DNA from: Leptodontidium sp. MPI-SDFR-AT-0119
Taxonomy: Eukaryota; Ascomycota; Leotiomycetes; Helotiales; Leptodontidiaceae
Assembly (NCBI GenBank): GCA_020726505.1
Contig: JAHLEZ010000001.1
Coordinates: forward strand, 5,580,001-5,644,000
Length of the DNA: 64,000 bases
Direction: 5' to 3'
Part shown: positions 21,775-33,258 of the stretch, in pieces
Numbering within the stretch: the stretch's first letter is position 1
Layout: every line of letters starts with the position of its first letter
Notes under the pieces: generated by a model
Seen by the model: only the letters and a program-made list of their open reading frames with translations
What the model was told of the DNA's origin: nothing
The model's database searches: none
Program-made: the position numbers and the translations under genes

Positions 21775-23493
21775 ATGCCCGCCATGTTGGATGACCCGTC
21801 CAGTCCCACCATCTATCGCGCCTCTGGTGCACCACCCTTCCCTTCTGCTCATGATCCTCCGTCTCTACCACTGGAGGTTTATCCTCGACAGGTGACTCTT
21901 CGAGACCGAGTTACTACCGCAACTATCGTCCCTTTCTCCTCTCAGCATCAAGTACCGCGTACCCTTCTCAATTATCTCAGTGATCAATTGAATAGGGAGA
22001 TTGAGAATGGAGATACCTACCCCATGATAGAGACGATGTCTACGGACAAGTTTGCATCCTACTGGTTCCAGAATTTCGCTGCCGTCATGCTGCTAGGCAG
22101 TATTGAGAGTGCAGAGGATTTGTTAGAACGCAAGGACTGGAGCACCCAATGTCTGGGAAGCTATTACATCAAGCCAAATTATCCAGGAAGAAGTAGCCAT
22201 ATTTGCAATGCGGGATTCCTTGTCACGAATGCTGCCAGAAACAAAGGTGTTGGTCGACTTCTGGGAGAAAGTTATCTGGACTGGGCTCCCAAGATAGGAT
22301 ACACATATTCGGTATTCAATCTAGTCTTCGAGACCAATGTGGCTTCGTGCCGAATCTGGGATGCTTTGGGATTCAAGAGAATAGGCAAAGTCAAAGGTGC
22401 AGGAAATCTCAAAAGTTATCCAGGTCAATTCATCGACGCTATCATCTACGGTCGGGATCTTGGCCCAGAAGGCGAAGATTTTGTCAGTGAAGAACGATTC
22501 GACAAGATCAAATTCTATCTGAAATACGGCAAATATCCCGCCGGTGCTGACCGCGCCGAGAAAAGCCGTCTGAGAAGTGCAGCAACACACTACAAGCTGA
22601 TTCTGGATTCTGATAAGCTCATGCTGAAGGACAAGGAAGTGATTTCTGATCCGCAGAAACAGTATGAGATAGCTCGTGAAGTGCATGCTGGTCAACACGG
22701 TGGCATCAACAAGACCACTGCAACGATCGCCGAGAAATACCACTGGGTTCGCATCAAAGAGACAGTCTCCCTCGTCATTCGAAATTGCGCCCAGTGCAAA
22801 GAACTCGGCAAAGCTCCTGTGGTCCGCGCTGATGGGGTGATTCGACCGGCACCACGTCTTACACCTTCGTCAGGCACGGTAGGTGTCAGTGCTGCCGGCC
22901 GAGCTCTAAGTATCTCTCATCAAGACCAACATATGTCTGACAGTGGTGCTGGGTTCGAGCACGCTGGCCAGGGTTCCGTGTCACCTCAAGTGCTAAATCG
23001 TACTCTACCAGGCAGAGATCAACATCCAAGTACTATGCAAAGCTTGAGACAACATCAGACAGCACCAATAGCACGCATGCAGAACGATTACATACCTCTC
23101 GATCCACAAATCATGGAAGATGCGCTCGTACAGCACCACCTAGGTGGCTACAACCCTACCTCGCACTCTAATCCACACCCACATCCTCATTCGCACTCTC
23201 TCAACGCTGATCATGACCATCACAACCAGTATTCAGAACATGAACACGAACACGATCATCACGACTCAGATTCTTTCCAAGCTATGCTCACGGGAAGTGC
23301 ACACAGAGAGGGAGGTGGTGACGGAAACGAAGATCTGGACATGTTGATTGACCAAGAAGAGGATGGTGATGGCGAGGATGATATTGACGATAATGGTAGA
23401 GAGAGCTCGATTATTCAGATCCAAGCTGAGGCTGCTGCGAGGGCAGCAGAGGAAGCATTGAGAACTGTTGGAAGAGAGTATGGCGGTGGATGA
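21775..23493 (+). CDS. SPT10: Spt10-like GNAT acetyltransferase with integrase-type HHCC zinc finger
   Basis: Single exon, 572 residues. Yeast Spt10 is a sequence-specific activator of core histone genes, combining an acetyltransferase-like domain and a DNA-binding domain related to the retroviral integrase N-terminal zinc finger. Both parts are here. The GNAT region (about 50-230) contains the acetyl-CoA loop NAARNKGVGRLLGESY and the FETNVASCRIWDALGFKRIG segment. The zinc finger is His304-x3-His308-x29-Cys338-x2-Cys341 (HAGQH, NCAQCKEL). After it come a disordered region and an unusual His-rich stretch (about 455-500), then an acidic stretch and a short Ala/Glu helix. Nuclear location and a role in histone gene control are inferred from the family. 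Confidence 0.9.
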   Translation: MPAMLDDPSSPTIYRASGAPPFPSAHDPPSLPLEVYPRQVTLRDRVTTATIVPFSSQHQVPRTLLNYLSDQLNREIENGDTYPMIETMSTDKFASYWFQNFAAVMLLGSIESAEDLLERKDWSTQCLGSYYIKPNYPGRSSHICNAGFLVTNAARNKGVGRLLGESYLDWAPKIGYTYSVFNLVFETNVASCRIWDALGFKRIGKVKGAGNLKSYPGQFIDAIIYGRDLGPEGEDFVSEERFDKIKFYLKYGKYPAGADRAEKSRLRSAATHYKLILDSDKLMLKDKEVISDPQKQYEIAREVHAGQHGGINKTTATIAEKYHWVRIKETVSLVIRNCAQCKELGKAPVVRADGVIRPAPRLTPSSGTVGVSAAGRALSISHQDQHMSDSGAGFEHAGQGSVSPQVLNRTLPGRDQHPSTMQSLRQHQTAPIARMQNDYIPLDPQIMEDALVQHHLGGYNPTSHSNPHPHPHSHSLNADHDHHNQYSEHEHEHDHHDSDSFQAMLTGSAHREGGGDGNEDLDMLIDQEEDGDGEDDIDDNGRESSIIQIQAEAAARAAEEALRTVGREYGGG

Positions 23494-26493
23494 GGTGCGT
23501 AAATCGGGTGAAATTTATGGCGTTTGAAGGATGTTCGGATGGCATTTTGCAACTGTGTTGATTTTTGTGGTCAGAGTAAATACGATGCTGGGAAGGAACA
23601 GACTGTTGAATTGGCAGGGAAGTGGAGGCCAGTCAACAGACAAGCGAGGTCGTCTGGGTAAGAACCCGAAAACAAATCCCAAGTCTTGTGGCATCAACAA
23701 TGACTCGAGAGGACAAATCCTCACAGGTAGCAAATACCTGATACGATAGTCATGATGTAATTATTGGACAAGAATAATACATAAATAAACGGACGAGAGA
23801 AGAACCATGAAATGTCATGTATTGTGATATCGAAGTCCTTGCTGGGGCTCAGCTCATGGGCAGAGTCACTCACTTACTCACCTGGAGCTAGCCTACCTAC
23901 TACGTTCCAGGTTCCCAATCGTACTTGTACACTTGTAACCAGAAAGACACTAACTCAAATTCAATTACCAAGAACTATTCACTGAACACTGCTGCACTCA
24001 AGCTCGAAATCCCGACATCATCCATTGTCCACCGATTCCCCCCCCCCATCTCCATTCTAAATACCACCCGTCTGAATTGCATATACCCGCTATGCGCTTA
24101 AGACCTAAGACCCCTAGAGCTGGGAATACCCTCCTTGCAGCCCAATAGGGTATCCCTCTGGAGATGGAAAAGCAAAAATGCGAGATGTGTGATGTGAAAC
24201 ATCTTTCGGGAGTGGAGTGCTCTCAGTCTGGTGGATTGGAGGGTTCCGGGTGATGCTTGAGTTTTTGGGCCGTTGTTGTTGATGTGAATTTACGAGGACT
24301 GGGGAAAGAGAGGAATCGACGGCAAGGGGTTTGATGATGGTGGAGGTTGGGTTCGGGTTTGGGTTCGGGTTTGTTTTGGGTTCAAGTTGAGTTGAGTTGG
24401 GCAAACTCAACCGTCCCGTCGCTCCATAAATCAGACTTTTAGGAAGGGGATCCTAGGTGGGAATCTTTAAAAGTTCATGGATAATGGGTTTTTTGGTGGG
24501 GATTGGGCTGCCATTTTTGGGTTGTACCGCTTTGCTTTCTCCCTTCCTTTCTTTTTGGATGGAGGGGAGGCTTGTTCAGTTGGTAAGTGAGTGAGAGATA
24601 AGATAGGATAGCCTTGTGGTGATGACGAGACACGTTGACGGAATGTTTTGGGGGGAAGGCTTAGGTGAGGTCATTATGGGGATGGTTTGCTTAATGTGGC
24701 TGTTATATGGAAGAGCGAATCGATCGGTATGATATACTGGAATCGAGACTTGTAGTAAATAGAGGAGGAGGAGGTTGTCAAATCGAAAAGGGAGAAACGT
24801 CACGAGATTTAAAACTGACTTCTATCTTCGATGCCCTTATGTGGATCGAGTCTCCAAATCCCAATTCAGGTCCACTGAAAACCCAAACAACTTCGAGGCT
24901 TGAATGTTTGTTTGCACGGTAAGGTACCCATGTATTCACACCCAATGGCAGCCCGACGAAAACCACCTCCCTCCATCCGTAAGGCTCAACTCAAGTGACA
25001 AGCACTCACCTTAATTCGACTAGCAAGCAAGTCTCACCTCTCCTCTTCACTACACCGAGTATTCCAACCGAGGTGTCTCAAACATCGGATAGGTCTGGCG
25101 GGGCATGCAGCCAGAGGAAGACGCAGCTCCGTACGGAGTATACGACGTATCGGCTTTGAGGCTGATGCCCAAGTACCGAAAGAGGGGAGGGGAGGGGAGG
25201 CAGGTGATGCATTGCATTGCTTCTTCGAAATGCAACTGTTTTCAGGCTGTCGTACAGTAGTCAGCGGGCAGGGCTGCTGCTGCATAAGTGCGAGTTGGTG
25301 GTGGATGTGCCTATCATAAGCTGAGAAGATTCCCCTGGAGTAGGAACTTTAGACTCGGTAGGTAATTACTTCCGGATTTATGGACAATATGGACGAGGTA
25401 AAAGCAGACATGGAAGCGATAGAAGAGCCGTAGAAGATGGATGGTATGGAAACAAAAGAATGGAAATGATTAGTCGCTGTTTTTTTTCCCTTGGGGTTGT
25501 GGATAGAATACTGCAGGGACCATAAATATACGCGGGCAAGGAAAATACCTTGCAAATGACGTTTTCGGAGGCGAAAGAGTGAGGGGAGGAAATGGGAGGG
25601 GAGGGACTTCGAGTGGTGGAGGGAGATACGAGGAAGAACCTGACCTCGAATTGAATGAACCCTTGATGCTTGCCATATTCTCCCCGTTGGCTTTCACCAG
25701 CAATTACAATACAGTACTCTCTCTCTGTCCCCTTCTCCCTTCCACGTCGTCCTGCTCCTGCTCCAAGTACCATCCTTGAGCCTCGTCACTGCGAGTAACT
25801 AACTGTGTTCTTCGTCGGTCCGGAGTCTTCTGAGCATTGAGTGACGCTGTTTCTCCTGACAACAACCAACCACACGACCAACTTCAGCGAAACCTTCATC
25901 CCCCTTTCTTCATATCTGTCTGGCCTTGCGCTGGCTGGCTTCAGTCCTCTTCTACCATACCTACCATACATTAAACTTCCAGAACACACTCGACTTGTAC
26001 CACCACGAACTCGGTCGGCGGATAATTGTTGCGAATCTGCAGCCTTCCTTCCTGCCATCGCCCTCCCTCCCTTGCGCCGCTCTATATCACCTCATCGCGG
26101 GGTTAACACTCCAGGCAGCCAGCCTCGAAAGAGACCACAGAACCAAACCTCCCCATCTGCACCTCCCAGTATCAATTTGCACGATTGGCAGCCCTACGAC
26201 CGATCACTTGCATTGCATATATTCTGCAGAAGAGGTATGTATGCAGTCTCCACTGCCTTTCCTGCGGCACTCTATCTGTTGTATTCTAGCTGCTTCGAGG
26301 CCACAGCAATGTTTGCTGACATTTGCTCACTGTAGTAGCAAATCTTCACATTGCATATCCCTCACGTGCGACAGCATAATTCGATTTTTGCAAGGCGAAA
26401 GTCGAGTCACGGCGGCGTTTTCTCGAGTCCTTATATTCGGCTTCGAGCCTTTGTATTTGTTCGGGCACAGTGGCAGGATAGACATACCCAAAG
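23494..26493. other. Long gene-free region upstream of the DUF8035-like gene
   Basis: About 3 kb with no convincing coding frame. It contains a C8 run near 24040, a G-quadruplex motif at 24349-24369, and CT/GA-rich stretches from 25560. The last ~700 bases probably form the 5' leader of the following gene: a frame at 25841-26335 lacks family similarity, and a possible leader intron runs from the GTATGT near 26237 to the ACTGTAG near 26337. Several upstream ATGs are present. Confidence 0.4.
24349..24369 (+). repeat. Canonical G-quadruplex motif
   Basis: Four G3 runs with 3-base loops in the order G3-TTC-G3-TTT-G3-TTC-G3, with a fifth G3 run (TTTTGGGTTC) 8 bases downstream. This satisfies the standard G3N1-7 definition with short equal loops. 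It lies in the 3-kb intergenic region, over 2 kb before the next ATG. Confidence 0.85.
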
Positions 26494-29359
26494 ATGTCAG
26501 ATAGATACAGATACCCCCGGGCGCGATCGCCTCCCCTCTTCAATCCTGGCAGAACTTCCCTCCCAAGCAACATCAGTGGTTATCCTCAACTCCACGAGCA
26601 TCACCATGTTGTCCCCTCTTCTCGTCGAGAGGTCATCCCAGCGCCACGAAGCAGCACAAGTTCCGTCAGTAATGGTGGCACGATAACTACAACATACAAG
26701 GTCAAAAGCGAGGTTCCTGCTCGCGGAAGTAGTGTGCGAGAGGGCAGTCGTACAAGAAGATCTACACTTGACAATCACACTCGTCCGACCGTCCTTACCA
26801 CGACACAGAAATATCGACCGGTCATACACAGTGGCGGAGTTGTTAGACCTGAGAGCCCTCTCAAGAATCCCTATCGATCAAGTGAGGAGGAATATGTTAC
26901 AGTCCCAGCGACTTCTCGCCATGGCCATCACCACCCCAAGCGCTATAGCGCAACAATGGATAATGCAGATATGAACCGTCTGGCTCGAGAGCGCGAATCG
27001 ACCAGGTTGCATGTTGTGCCGATCAGAGAGCCATCCTACACCAGCACTAGAGCACGACCTGTCTACACTGGTGTTATCACTCGTCATGCTGATACTGTTT
27101 CGGACGACTATGGAGAGGATGGTTACGGATACACGAATCCAAGGGACCTGGTGCAATACGATCTTAATCACAACCAGCCAACTCATCATCGATCAAGGAG
27201 GGAAAGTTTCGAGGCAGGAAGAACGAGTAGACCAACAAGCATTACAGGCTATGGAGATATTGTCCCTCGATCATATGATGCAAGAGAGCGTGGACCGCCT
27301 CCAACAACCAGGGGATTCGATAAGATCAGAACACCAATTTATGACCAACCGCCGGTAAGGCAACCACGACCAAGTTCCCCTCCCAATTCGATGGCGGTGA
27401 TAGAACCTGTTCAGAGGCCTGCTCCATTTGAACCTGTTGAGCCAGTGAGAAGGACGAGCACTTCAAGAGCTAGGCCAACTTCCATGTACCATGAGAACCG
27501 AGAGCCAAGACGAGCACCAAGAGAGGAGTACTATGAGGTTCGAGATGATGAGAGAAGGGAAAGTCGATCACATCGTCAAGAGAATCCGGTGGAGTCCCGA
27601 GGATTCGGTATCAGGAATGAGCGTCCTGACCGTCCCGACCGTCCCGAACGACCAGATAGACCTGAGAGATCTGAATGGAATGACAGATCCGACCGAGTTG
27701 ATAAGGTGGATAGGCCAGAACGGGTCGAAAGAGTGGAAAGGGTAGAGAGGTCTGAACGAAGCGATCGATATGATCGATCTGATAGACCTGATCGACATGA
27801 CCGAGCAGATACCGATCGAAATGACCACAGGGATTCCAAGGACCACAAAGGCAGAGATGCGATTGCGACTGGTCTCAGCCTTGCTGGAGCTGCCCTTGGT
27901 GTCAATGCCTTGAAGAATGCCGCAAGAGGAGACCGGGATGATCGAGAGGAGCGGCAGGACCGTGATGAAAGGGAGAGGCGCGAGTATGAAGAGGAACCTC
28001 GTAGGAGGCGAGAGAAGGATGATAGAAGTCCAGTGGATTTGGGCGGTAAGGACCCCAAGGAACGACGACACAAGGATGAGGATGTCCCACCACCACCTCG
28101 AGATATGCCTCCTCCACCTCGTGATGGCCCAACTCGAGCAGTCACTCCTCCACAAGCAGCATTCGTGGATATCAGCAGTCGAGATACCAAAGATCGAAAG
28201 CCATCAAGGGACGAAAGAGACAAGGAACCGGAGCGTCGTGAAAGACACCGAAATGCTTCTGAAGCTGCTTTGAACGGAACAGCCATCGATTCACGTTCTG
28301 ATAGCTCCGCATCAGATGAGGTTCGACCACGGCCCCGTCGCGAACCTCCTGCTCGAAGAGAATCCGGTACCGCACCTGCTGCATTCAATCCTAAGGACAC
28401 TATGGATTTGTTTGCTTTGAAAGAAGCCCTCAGTTCTAAGGATGCTAAGGATTCGTCTAAACTTGCTCCTCAAGAGCTTGTCTCCAAGCCACGAACACCC
28501 AGAGGCTCCTCAACGAGGGATGTACGGGAGGCAGCCGAAATACGCAAGGATCTCAACCCCGAAAGACGACCCCGAGATCCTCTTGCTCCAACCGAAAATT
28601 GCCAGCTCCGTGTTGTATCCCCTCCACGTGAGAAAGTCGAAGACAAGCCCGTCAAGGGTATTCTACGTCAGCCAAGGGAAAGATTCCCCGAAGATCCAGC
28701 TCCAATTCGTGAAGGCGTCGCTCCATTGAAAGACGCAAAGAAAGACGGTATTCCTCCGGATGCGAGATGGACAAAAATTAGCCGGAAACTGGTAAATCCC
28801 GAGGCTTTGGAAGCTGGAAAGGAGAGATTTGAAGCTAGAGAGGACTTTGTGATTGTTCTGAGAGTCCTCTCGAGGGATGAGGTGCAGGGTTATGCTGAGG
28901 TCACACAACGGATAAGATGTATGTGCTCGCCGTTCCCAACTTTTGAGTAAGTTTTATGACTGACATCCATCAGCTGCTCGCGAGGAGATAGAGGAAATCG
29001 AGGCTGCCGACCGGCGACGTGCCCGTCGCGAGAGACACGAACGACACAAGCGTGAGCGTAATGGCGAGATACCACGTAGCGAGCGAGGTGAACGTCGACA
29101 TCGTCGCCGTGCTGAAGAAGAACGCGAGAGACATCGCGAATCCAACTCAGAGTCCGACTCCACGGAAGACGATGAGGTTTACGAGAGGCCGAAGATGCTC
29201 GAGGCGCCGCAGAAGAGAACCAACTTTCAAGATGCGTTGATGAGCGGTGGTCTTGGTGAGATGGCGCAGAGTCAAGGCAATTTAAGAGAGACTGAAATAC
29301 CTGGCACGTACAGCGGTTATAGTAGGAACCCGCCGCCACCGAGCAGTATGCCTCGGTGA
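26494..29359 (+). CDS. Large, highly charged DUF8035-like protein
   Basis: Exons 26494-28918 and 28974-29359 give 936 residues. Most of the protein is predicted disorder rich in Arg, Asp, Glu and Pro. Ordered landmarks are DPRDL-like YTNPRDLVQYDLNH near 210, an alternating Arg/Asp/Glu tract at about 378-452, a small hydrophobic helix (TGLSLAGAALGVNALKNA) near 460, and a conserved C-terminal block (PPDARWTKISRKLVNPEALE, then EDFVIVLRVLSRDEV) at about 752-800, which I associate with the fungal DUF8035 family. The 55-base intron interrupts just after this block and joins EVTQRIR to SAREEIEEIE; exon 2 encodes a basic Arg/His/Glu helix and a tail. The function is unknown; RNA or chromatin scaffolding would be a guess. 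A (TGAGC)4 repeat lies in the 3' UTR. Confidence 0.82.
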
Positions 29360-30121
29360 GTGTGGGATCGAGTCGCAAGGAGAAGTGAAGTGAGCTGAGC
29401 TGAGCTGAGCTTGAGGTTTGGAAGTGATGGAAGCGGAAGTTATTGTTGGATGTTTTCAAGCGAACCGAGCGAATTGGAGCAAAAATGAGATATCATGCAG
29501 CGAAACGAACGACTGATGAGGGACTGAATGGACGACGACGACGGTGACCGAGCGAGCGAGCGATGAGGGATAAGAAACGGTGCATTTGCAACAGCAGAGA
29601 CGAAGCGGTTGGATCTAAGCTTTCTGTTCTATTCTTCTGTATAAATAATGAATTATTATGTGATGATTCTTGATTTACTTTGTAGTGTAGTGTTCGCTTT
29701 TATTGACATTGATGTATTACACAAGTCTGTTGTCAGGAGAAGCAGCAGTCATTGACGAGAATGCTAATTAATCAATTACTTGTACGCAATGACCTTGGGG
29801 TGAGTGAGATGTTGACCCATGATAAAGACAAGAGTATAAAGATTATAAGATGCTTCACGACATTGCCTCGGCAGACTTTCACCCCCCTTCTATCTTCTCT
29901 GTTTATTTTCGCCAACCTCAAGCCTGGCGATGGAAGCGAGCCGAGACGAGGCTGAACAACCTCAGGCCGGAACATGAAATCATGATCAGCCTTCTCGCCT
30001 CAACATCAACACTCCACCCTGTATCTCCATTTCCACGTCCATCTCCCACCCATCCATAACACATTGACGAACAAAAAACCAGGATAAGAAAGGGGAAATC
30101 AGAACAAGCAAAACAAACGCA
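29360..30121. other. Intergenic region
   Basis: 762 bases holding the 3' UTR of the charged-protein gene, including TGAGC x4 at 29391-29410 and repeated gcgagcga near 29550, and the promoter of the HTH-protein gene. No other gene is seen. Confidence 0.4.
29391..29410. repeat. TGAGC tandem repeat, 4 copies
   Basis: Four perfect TGAGC pentamers, about 30 bases after the stop codon of the upstream gene. Confidence 0.85.
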
Positions 30122-30972
30122 ATGGGATCCTCGGCATCCAAAGCTACAAAAGCAGCTTCGAAACTCCCAGCTGCGGCTACCAATACGGCGCGCAAATACC
30201 CTACTCGTACACCTCCCACTTCTACAACTGCAACGAGACATGTTCCAGAAGAAAGTTTAAGAACCACAAGGCATCCCGAGACGGGGGCGAATGAGACGAG
30301 AGATGGAGGTACGTGGTTGCTGATTTACATACAACTCTGTGGCATTTCAATTGAGATGTCAGAAGCTCCCCTCCTCGATCCATTCAATTCCAATCCAAAC
30401 CAATTCAATCTAACCCACAAACATATTCCCCAAACTAACACTCAATAGCAACCACAGCAGACCCCTCAGATCCAGATCCCGCTCTAAACGCCCGCCTCAA
30501 AACCCTCGGCCCCGTCCAGCCCAACCCAACACATTCAAACTCCTCGACATTCCACTCACACTCAGCAAGCACATCTTCATTCACCGATCCGAGTCTATCT
30601 GCCACGCAGTTTAGGCCGTCGAGATCGAATCCTTTGCAGACGATATTCCCCACCAGCACAACTTCAAATCTAAACTCAAATTCTCCTGGAAGCGGGACGA
30701 ATTCGGATGCGAGGTCAGGAACTAATCCAGCGGTATCACTCTTAACAGCGAGGTACCGTCTCGCGAGCGAAGCAGAGGATGAGTTCGCGCAGACGGGCAA
30801 GAGTACGGCGGCGAAGGGGAGGCAGTTTTTGGATGTTATTACGTTGAGGCAGATTTTGGTTCTGAGGGATGAGAAGGGGTTTGAGGCGGGGGAGATTGAG
30901 AGGATGTTGGGTTTGCGAGAGGGGGTTGTGGGGAGGTTGGGGAGGAGGGGTGTTGTTGGTGTTGGGAGTTAG
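30122..30972 (+). CDS. Small HTH-like protein with N-myristoylation-type start
   Basis: Exons 30122-30308 and 30449-30972 give 236 residues. The N-terminus MGSSASKAT fits the N-myristoyltransferase consensus (Gly2, small residues, Ser6, Lys7), suggesting membrane attachment. A Ser/Thr/Asn-rich low-complexity middle leads to the only ordered part, the C-terminal ~75 residues: a helix (RYRLASEAEDEFAQ), then KGRQFLDVITLRQILVLRDE and FEAGEIERMLGLREGVVGRL, which reads like a helix-turn-helix with a GLREG turn. The 140-base intron starts GTACGT and ends AATAG. Similar proteins occur in other Pezizomycotina as unnamed HTH proteins (from memory). The role is unknown; mitochondrial or signalling roles are both possible. 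Confidence 0.75.
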
Positions 30973-31116
30973 TGGTTTGGTGTGTATATAATGAAGGAAT
31001 TGTAAGTTAAAGAGGAAACCGTACAATATGATACGATACAACACAATGCACGAATCTATTGCAGCAAAGCCCCAGCCGATTTTCTACTTCTCTATGCTTA
31101 CACCTACGCCTGTACT

Positions 31117-32521
31117 CTACAAACTCGCCTTCCCCTCCACCTGCTCCCTCGCCCTCTTAACATGCTCCCAAGCAAACTCACTCATCGGATGTCTAGCCTG
31201 CGCATTGTCCTTTGCCTTCGCACTACTCGCCTGCCTGACGGCCCACCTCGCTGCAATACCCTGATAGATACACGACGTTCTGAAGAAGACGAACGCGGCG
31301 CCCCAGCTCAGATCTGGGGTTGGATCCCACCCTGCTACTTCACCGTACCATTTCACGACCTCGGAGCGGGTGGGGAGGCCTGGTGTCGCGCCTTCGTGGA
31401 AGGAGGGGAGGTTGCGGAGATTGGGCGCCGAGACGAGGAAGTAGGGCATTAGGAGGTTGAGGAGGTCGGAGAGGGGATGCCCGATTGTGGACATTTCCCA
31501 GCTGGGGGGGTTGTTAGTATATAAAATTTCAAGGAAAGGAAATAAAGAAACATGGAGCTCGCTTAAGATAGGGGGGAGGATGTGATGGAAAAATAAAGTA
31601 AACAAGAACAAAGAAAGACATACTCCAAGATCCCAATAACCCTCGGTTCGGTCTTATGGAAGACTAGATTGTCAATCTTATAGTCACCATGGATGGGCGT
31701 CCCTCTGTCCTTCGGCTGGGATTTCCGGTTGCTGAAGAACGCTATCATCTCCTCTATGTGCGGGATCTGCCCGACTGCTTCTTGCGTGTCGACGTCTCGT
31801 GCTTCAGCTTGTGCTTTGCTAATTGTGCCGAAGGTTCGGATCTGGCGGTCGTAGAAACCGGAGTGCTTGCCGAAGTTGGAGAGGCCTACGGATTCGGGGT
31901 TGACGCGGTGGAGTTTGGCGAGGGTACGGACTGCGTCGTGCCACCTGAATACAACTCATTAGATGATTGACTCTGGCAAGATGTATATATACATGGGCGT
32001 TTAATGGTAGAGTAGGGTACGGGGGGAGCTTGCTTACATCTCATTCCTTTCCTCTGGACTAACATCCGGCATGGTAGGATCCTCGATAATCCTCCCGTCC
32101 AGAAACTCCATGATGTAGAACGCTGTACCGACGACATTCACATCCTCGCATAGACAGTACGCCTTGGGCACTGGCACGTCCGTCTTCTCTAGGGCGTGGA
32201 TGACTCTGTATTCCCGCTCGACTTGGTGTGCAGTCTTCGAGACGAGCTTTCCCGGTGGCTTCTTGCGCATCACGTATTTAACACCATCGCTAGCTGTGAG
32301 TTGGTATGTTGGGTTTGATTGCCCGAATCCGAACTGTATTTACATCTATTAGCCATTGAAGACTTGAGGCAATGGCACGCGACCCAATATTGGGAATTGT
32401 GAGGTAGGTAACTTAGACTTACTTGCTTGACATCGATGGGCAGCTTTATCCTCGGTACATTTTTCGATATATATGCTTCTAGGGATTTGACATCAATTGG
32501 TTGTCTTACTACGCCCGCCAT
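31117..32521 (-). CDS. Aminoglycoside-phosphotransferase-fold kinase (ACAD10/11 N-terminal type)
   Basis: Four exons on the minus strand: 32521-32423, 32333-32038, 31944-31624 and 31501-31117, giving 366 residues. The APH/choline-kinase fold is clear: [12 protein letters not shown] (nucleotide loop) created by the first splice, MRKKPPGKL with the ATP Lys, [10 protein letters not shown] hinge, the catalytic loop [13 protein letters not shown] with Asp and Asn, and [13 protein letters not shown] with the metal-binding Asp restored by the third splice. This subtype resembles the N-terminal kinase domain of ACAD10/ACAD11 proteins, in which 4-hydroxyacyl-CoA phosphorylation has been proposed, here as a stand-alone protein. 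All introns have GT-AG ends. A TTG-initiated upstream extension was ignored. Confidence 0.9.
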
Positions 32522-33258
32522 TGTGAAGGTTGTAGAAAGGAAAATGGCAGTTGCTTGTTTAATTGGGAGAGTTTTCAATCGGGAGTTTTTGAATGTTTGG
32601 AAGGTTTGAAGGTTGATTGAGAGAGCTCTTCCTCGGCCCTCGTTCCCCGCACCCAGCCCGACTCCTCGGGTGTCTCCAGAGATTGTGTACCCAGCCTGCG
32701 GTCTAGGGTAACTTCGCCGAGGCTATTCTGAAGGCGGTGAAACTGGAAGGCAGAGGCAGAATCTGCTCCTTATCAGCTTATCTAGGAAAGTCAATAAAGC
32801 TCCATCTTTCCGAGCCTTTAGTCAGCATAGCATACATATCCTTGGCTTTTGAGCATTATTTGGCCCCCAAAATTTAAACGCGGAACAGGTCTTCCCTCAA
32901 CCTAACTCGATCAATGTAACGTTTTGCCCCACACCTTCCCGTTCCGACTAGCGCTGATCCGGAGATCCTCTCCAACTGAAGACCAGAAGCCACAGCTTCG
33001 CCAGCCTTCACTTTCATCCAGGGAGCCTTCCTCTCATCCTTCAGAACAATCAAAAATCCGCGCGCTTGCGAGGCGTAGAGCGAGTGAGCGCTACGGTTCA
33101 TCTTCCCTAGCATGAACGGCACTTTTCTTTTGGCTTAGCTTCGAGGCGAGACCGAGTCAATTGAACCTGGACAATCACGTGGGCGACAGGCGCAATATCA
33201 ACTTAAGCCAGCCTCACCCGCGCAAAAGCAAGTCCGGCGGCAAAGGCTGACGGAGGGC
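32522..33258. promoter_or_regulatory. Divergent intergenic region, APH kinase / BTB protein
   Basis: 737 bases between divergent start codons. A CACGTG E-box lies at 33176-33181, 77 bases before the BTB-gene ATG. No gene is seen; short frames near 32874-33122 are without support. Confidence 0.4.

Noticed and set aside
25841..26335. 164-codon plus-strand frame
   Set aside because: No family similarity; lies in the likely 5' leader of the following gene, with CT-rich composition.
27576..28400. 274-codon minus-strand frame inside the charged-protein gene
   Set aside because: It is the antisense shadow of an Arg/Asp/Glu-rich coding region, giving only Ser/Arg/Leu runs with no family signal.
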